DNA of 64,000 nucleotides from Bacteroidia bacterium. GTDB lineage: Bacteria; Bacteroidota; Bacteroidia; B-17B0; Aurantibacillaceae. Under the pieces are notes generated by a model. The model did no database searches. It was not told the origin of the DNA and was given only the letters and a program-made list of their open reading frames with translations. The stretch spans positions 1 through 64,000 of the forward strand of contig JALHPG010000001.1 in the NCBI GenBank assembly GCA_022842625.1. The letters are read 5' to 3'. The translations under genes and the position numbers were made by a program. Positions 59,777 to 64,000 of the stretch are shown in pieces. Every line of letters begins with the position of its first letter. The stretch's first letter is position 1.

Positions 59777-60727
59777 TTAATCTTCTTCAATTCCTAAATG
59801 AATTAATGCATCGCCCTGGTTTACTACCGGCTGATTGTTAATTCCAACAATATAGCCTGTTTTAGGGCTAATGATCTTATCCTCAGTTTCGCCAAACGGA
59901 TTAAATATTACGCCTAATAGATCGCCTTTTCTTACATGAGCCCCATTACTGGCATTCATGTGAAATAACCCACTGCTGTGAGCTCTTACCCAGGTGTCTT
60001 TTATGATCTTTACCGATGGATGTTGCGGCAATTCAAAATCTATCATATCATACGATCGCATCAGGCGCAAACATCCATTTACACCCTCATTAATGGCCAA
60101 ATAATCAAAACGCATGCTCTCACCTCCTTCGTAAACCAAAATTGGTTTGTTCATTTTAGCGGCTTCCTTTCTAAAGGTTCCATCACGGTATGTACTATCA
60201 ATAATTAATGGTGTAGAAAATCGTTCTGCTAAAGCAACGTTGTCCGGAAAATCAAATACACAGCGCAATTGGGGGTAGTTATTGATCTTTGCTCCTCCTG
60301 TGTGAAAGTCAATGCCAAAATCTATGATGGGTAAAATATGTTTCATCATATCATACGCAATTCTGCTACCTAAAGACCCACTTTTTGAACCAGGAAAACA
60401 ACGGTTCAGATCACGTCCGTCCGGCAGATCGCGACTGCCATATAAAAACGATACCACATTAATAACGGGAATTGCAATTATGGTACCGCAATTCAAATTT
60501 TTAACTTCCTCACGTGAAATAATTTTACGAATAATTTCGATGCCATTTGTTTCCTCTCCATGCATGCCTGCACAAAAAAGAACACTAGGTCCTTTTTTCT
60601 TAGAATGAATAACATGAACCGGAATTTCGATCTTTGTTTTTGTATGGAGCTCATAAGAGTTTAAGATCACTGTTTTACTTTGACCAGGCTCTACGATCTG
60701 ATTATTTATGGTAATACTATTCTTCAC
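59777..60727 (-). CDS. succinylglutamate desuccinylase/aspartoacylase family protein
   Basis: CAGMHGEETNGIE, GRDLNRCFPG, GIDFHTGG. Confidence 0.92.
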   Translation of the reverse strand: MKNSITINNQIVEPGQSKTVILNSYELHTKTKIEIPVHVIHSKKKGPSVLFCAGMHGEETNGIEIIRKIISREEVKNLNCGTIIAIPVINVVSFLYGSRDLPDGRDLNRCFPGSKSGSLGSRIAYDMMKHILPIIDFGIDFHTGGAKINNYPQLRCVFDFPDNVALAERFSTPLIIDSTYRDGTFRKEAAKMNKPILVYEGGESMRFDYLAINEGVNGCLRLMRSYDMIDFELPQHPSVKIIKDTWVRAHSSGLFHMNASNGAHVRKGDLLGVIFNPFGETEDKIISPKTGYIVGINNQPVVNQGDALIHLGIEED

Positions 60728-60732
60728 TTAAA

Positions 60733-61629
60733 TTATTCTCCCGGCTTATTAAATTCATTACGCTCAACATACTCTATAATTTTTCCGGCAATATCAACAC
60801 CTGTTGCGCCTTCAATACCTTCGAGACCCGGAGACGAATTAACTTCCATAACTAACGGTCCGCGACTTGACTGCAAAAGGTCAACACCTGCAATGCCTAA
60901 GCCTAATTTTTTTACCGCCTTAATTGCGGTAGCGCGTTCCTCAGGAGAAAGGTCAATTACTTGAGCAGAACCGCCTCTGTGTAAATTACTTCTAAACTCG
61001 CCTTCTTTTGCCTGACGTTTCATAGAGCCAACAATCTGTCCATCTACCACAAATACACGTATATCAGCGCCACCGGCTTCCTTAATAAATTCCTGAACTA
61101 ACATGTTCGCTTTTAATTTCATAAAAGCTTCCAATACACTCTTTGCTGCTTTTTGATTTTCAGCTAAAATAACACCAATACCTTGCGTGCCTTCTAAAAG
61201 CTTCACAACACATGGTGCGCCACCAACACTCTCAATAAGATTATCTAGATCTTTATCTTTTGGTGAAGAGGCAAAAGCGGTTTTTGGAATGCCAATACCT
61301 GCACGCGCCAGAATTTGTAAACTTCTTAATTTATCACGCGAACGCACTAATGCCTGCGATTCAACCGCAGTAAATATTTTCATCATTTCAAACTGACGAA
61401 CAACAGCGGATCCGTAGAAAGTTGCAGAAGCGCCAATACGAGGTATAACCGCATTAATATCTTTCACTTCCTTGCCGTTAAAATAAATGTGTGGTCTGCC
61501 CTGCTCTATCACTAAAACACATTTCATGTGGTCTAATAATACTACTTCGTGCCCGCGTAATTCGGCAGCCTCCACTAAACGCTTTGTAGAATATAAATTC
61601 TTATTACGAGATAAGATCGCAATTTTCAT
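60733..61629 (-). CDS. rimK: RimK-type ATP-grasp (ribosomal S6 glutamate ligase-like)
   Basis: [52 protein letters not shown]. Confidence 0.95.
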   Translation of the reverse strand: MKIAILSRNKNLYSTKRLVEAAELRGHEVVLLDHMKCVLVIEQGRPHIYFNGKEVKDINAVIPRIGASATFYGSAVVRQFEMMKIFTAVESQALVRSRDKLRSLQILARAGIGIPKTAFASSPKDKDLDNLIESVGGAPCVVKLLEGTQGIGVILAENQKAAKSVLEAFMKLKANMLVQEFIKEAGGADIRVFVVDGQIVGSMKRQAKEGEFRSNLHRGGSAQVIDLSPEERATAIKAVKKLGLGIAGVDLLQSSRGPLVMEVNSSPGLEGIEGATGVDIAGKIIEYVERNEFNKPGE

Positions 61630-61640
61630 ATTTTTATTTT

Positions 61641-62111
61641 TTAAATGTGATTTGATTTAATAATTTCTTGATCTATTTTTTTTCCACCGGTGTGAATTTG
61701 GTGAACATCAATTATGAATTTTCCTTTTACAAGTTTACGTCCAATTAAAACCGGGTAGCGCATATTTTCTCTGTCAGACAACGACACGGTTGATTTAATT
61801 TTTTTTCCGCCAATTACTATAAGCGTTTTTATGATGTAACGCTCTTCCATTTCTCCAAAAGAATTTTTTATTTTCTTTTGTGTAAACTCCTCAAAGCGTA
61901 ATGATTGTTGTGGTTGTTTATTATCAAGAGCCAGATCAAAACACAACACACGCTTATCATTTTGGTTAATAACAGAAATGTTTTTACAATGAATTGCAGA
62001 GGTGTAAGCACCGGTATCTATTTTTGCTTCTACCTTATAAACACCAAGCAAAGGAAAATCAACAAACTCGCGTCTGCCAATTAACTTTAAACTATTTTTT
62101 TTAGTGGTCAT
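61641..62111 (-). CDS. retropepsin-like putative zinc/aspartic protease (RimB/RloA family)
   Basis: [31 protein letters not shown] ... [17 protein letters not shown]. Confidence 0.88.
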   Translation of the reverse strand: MTTKKNSLKLIGRREFVDFPLLGVYKVEAKIDTGAYTSAIHCKNISVINQNDKRVLCFDLALDNKQPQQSLRFEEFTQKKIKNSFGEMEERYIIKTLIVIGGKKIKSTVSLSDRENMRYPVLIGRKLVKGKFIIDVHQIHTGGKKIDQEIIKSNHI

Positions 62112-63159
62112 AGTGTGAATAGAAACGATCTATATTTACATCTTTAGGTAGATCTTCTATTTTTAAGTAGAAATTTACGAACTTTTTTGCAAAATAAGGG
62201 GCTAACATAACGCCTTTTGTGCCTAAACCATTAAAAACATATAAATTAGTGTGTTTTGGGTGTAGGCCAATAATTGGTCTCCTGTCTACAGAAGAAGGTC
62301 TAACACCCGCCTCATGTTTAGTTATCGTATAATTGCAAGTAATTAGTTGCGATAATTTATCGGTTAATTCGGTTAAGCCTTTTTTGGTTGTATCTTCTGT
62401 AAGTTCTTGCCATTCATAGGTTGCTCCAACTTTAAATGTATCATTTTCAAGATCCATTAAAAAGCCATTTTTGTTCAAGATCTGATCTTTTAATTTTAAT
62501 TCAGGTGAAGATATAGTAAGTACTTCTCCTTTTGCAGGTTTTAGTGGTATCCAGTTAAACAACGGATTATTTTTTACCAAATAGCCTTCACAAAAAATAA
62601 TGTTTTTTGCTTTTATGTTTTTATATAAAACAAAATCTGAATTTATTTCTAATTTAGAATGGTCAAAGATTTCATCCACCAGGTCTTCTTTAAAAAAGAG
62701 ATCAGTTGTTCTTAAAAACTCCGGCATATTTAAATTTCCGCTTTGCTTTACAACTCCAAATTGATTGCCGATCTTACAATTTACTAACGATTGTGAATTA
62801 GGATCATAAATTGTGTCATCTAAAAATTCACCTAATTCTAAACTTGCTTTTTTTAACCACAAATTTTTTTCCTGCTCTTCGGTAAATGGTTTTAATAATT
62901 GACGTTGGGTGATCAATTTTTTATTTACGCGTTGTTCGCAACTATTATAAAACGTATTTAAAAACGGAACAATATCATCTGCCAACCAACTTTTTGTTAA
63001 GCGTTTAAAAACAATGGGGTTCCAAATTCCTGCAGCCACCTTTGAACACTTACTTAGGGTTTGATCACCAATAATTTTAAAAGAAATTTTTTCTTCATGA
63101 AGTGTATGTGCAATTACACTTGCGGCAAGACCTCTTCCAACGATAATAAAATCGATCAT
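62101..63159 (-). CDS. FAD-dependent oxidoreductase (DAO-like)
   Basis: DFIIVGRGLAASVIAHTL; C-terminal GVRPSSVDRRPIIGLHPKHTNLYVFNGLGTKGVMLAPYFAK. Confidence 0.9.
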   Translation of the reverse strand: MIDFIIVGRGLAASVIAHTLHEEKISFKIIGDQTLSKCSKVAAGIWNPIVFKRLTKSWLADDIVPFLNTFYNSCEQRVNKKLITQRQLLKPFTEEQEKNLWLKKASLELGEFLDDTIYDPNSQSLVNCKIGNQFGVVKQSGNLNMPEFLRTTDLFFKEDLVDEIFDHSKLEINSDFVLYKNIKAKNIIFCEGYLVKNNPLFNWIPLKPAKGEVLTISSPELKLKDQILNKNGFLMDLENDTFKVGATYEWQELTEDTTKKGLTELTDKLSQLITCNYTITKHEAGVRPSSVDRRPIIGLHPKHTNLYVFNGLGTKGVMLAPYFAKKFVNFYLKIEDLPKDVNIDRFYSHYDH

Positions 63160-63704
63160 TTTTTACTTTCCGATCTAACGTTAGGATTGTAATTTCGTTT
63201 AACGCCTCTGTATGCCCCCGAGAAAAATAAAAGAAGCTTAATGCCAACCACACTTTGTTTATAGTTTATTTCGGCAAAAACCTCGGCTCCTATTCCAATA
63301 TCGTAAGCGAATTTTTTTACAGCTTGAGCGCAAACATAGGCGCCAATTCCCTGATAAAATTCAGGCTTATAGGTTCCGGCAGTATCCGGCAAACCATAAA
63401 CCCCCGTAAAAAAAGTAGGTCCTCCAAAAAATGCTAAATTATAACTAACGGTTTCTTTTCTGTAACCATAACCAAAACGTATTTGTGTGTGATTGTTCTC
63501 TAAAAACTTATTGCCACTAATAGCAATGCCTGTTTGAAAATACTGACGACGAATATGAAAATGAAAATCTAAGCCAACTCCTTGTTGCCCGGCAGATCGT
63601 AGACTTGAATTAAAAAAAGAACCTCCAATAGTTAAATAATCATTGTACTTCCTGTATCGTTTACCATCATGAATGATCTCTTCCTTTCTGAAATAGGCTG
63701 GCAT
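63156..63704 (-). CDS. secreted/outer-membrane protein; coding frame continues upstream to about 63782
   Basis: In-frame upstream translation IRKYALIITLLYSLDFLAQDPILIPG is signal-peptide-like. Confidence 0.7.
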   Translation of the reverse strand: MPAYFRKEEIIHDGKRYRKYNDYLTIGGSFFNSSLRSAGQQGVGLDFHFHIRRQYFQTGIAISGNKFLENNHTQIRFGYGYRKETVSYNLAFFGGPTFFTGVYGLPDTAGTYKPEFYQGIGAYVCAQAVKKFAYDIGIGAEVFAEINYKQSVVGIKLLLFFSGAYRGVKRNYNPNVRSESKK

Positions 63705-63874
63705 TCCCGGAATAAGGATAGGGTCTTGAGCTAAAAAGTCAAGGCTATATAAAAGAGTAATTATGAGTGCGTATTTTCTGATAAGGTAAAGATAGCCAGA
63801 ATATTAATTTGGAGCTCAATTTTATGGTGTAAAACTTTGCAAAATGCGGGATATTATTGGTAACTGGTAAAATC

Positions 63875-64000
63875 TTAAACTAAAAACGGATTATTCTCTT
63901 TCTCATAACCAATTGTTGTGCTTGGACCATGACCACTAAATACTTTTACATCGCCCGGTAAACAAAATAATTTTTCTTTAATGGAATTTATAAGGGTTTG
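63875..64000 (-). CDS. MBL-fold metallo-hydrolase, C-terminal fragment running off the window
   Basis: QTLINSIKEKLFCLPGDVKVFSGHGPSTTIGYEKENNPFLV*. Confidence 0.85.
   Translation of the reverse strand, partial: QTLINSIKEKLFCLPGDVKVFSGHGPSTTIGYEKENNPFLV

Noticed and set aside
1-64000. CRISPR arrays, tRNA/rRNA genes, IS elements, phage or anti-phage defence genes
   Set aside because: Looked for repeat-spacer periodicity, tRNA-like cloverleaves, transposase/integrase motifs and defence domains; none recognised by eye. A tRNAscan/CRISPR/IS search would be decisive.

Overview
AT-rich Bacteroidota chromosomal contig end. Evidence: T9SS C-terminal sorting domains, PorT-like outer-membrane proteins, DUF2851/DUF3276/DUF4294-type proteins and TAnnTTTG promoter-like boxes. 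The first 13 nt match an Illumina adapter tail, so position 1 looks like a raw assembly end. No tRNA, rRNA, CRISPR, IS element or phage was recognised. Main content: (i) a contiguous minus-strand cluster (10.6-22.1 kb) with three B12-binding radical SAM proteins, methyltransferases, a nucleotidyltransferase, a flippase and a GT87-like protein; (ii) a complete trp operon (trpEGDCFBA plus a DAHP synthase) preceded by a WW leader peptide and attenuator not in the ORF track; (iii) an asnA-pheA-aroG/CM-aroB-aroA-tatC operon preceded by two tandem leader-peptide attenuators (MKTLNNNFFYFFNNIS and MKMNFNNNFFYPSP), also not in the ORF track; (iv) a 54-aa histone-H1-like KKAAPKKAAKKAV repeat protein missed by the ORF track; (v) lpxK-PNP, accC and a RimK/RimB/AstE-like cluster. 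The strongest hunt results are the tandem Asn/Phe/Tyr attenuators upstream of asnA and the matching trp attenuator. Next come an 11-bp inverted-repeat element inserted in frame in aroA, two genes whose natural N-termini lack ATG/GTG/TTG, and the radical-SAM cluster. All assignments are from reading the sequence and motif recognition; no database search was run.
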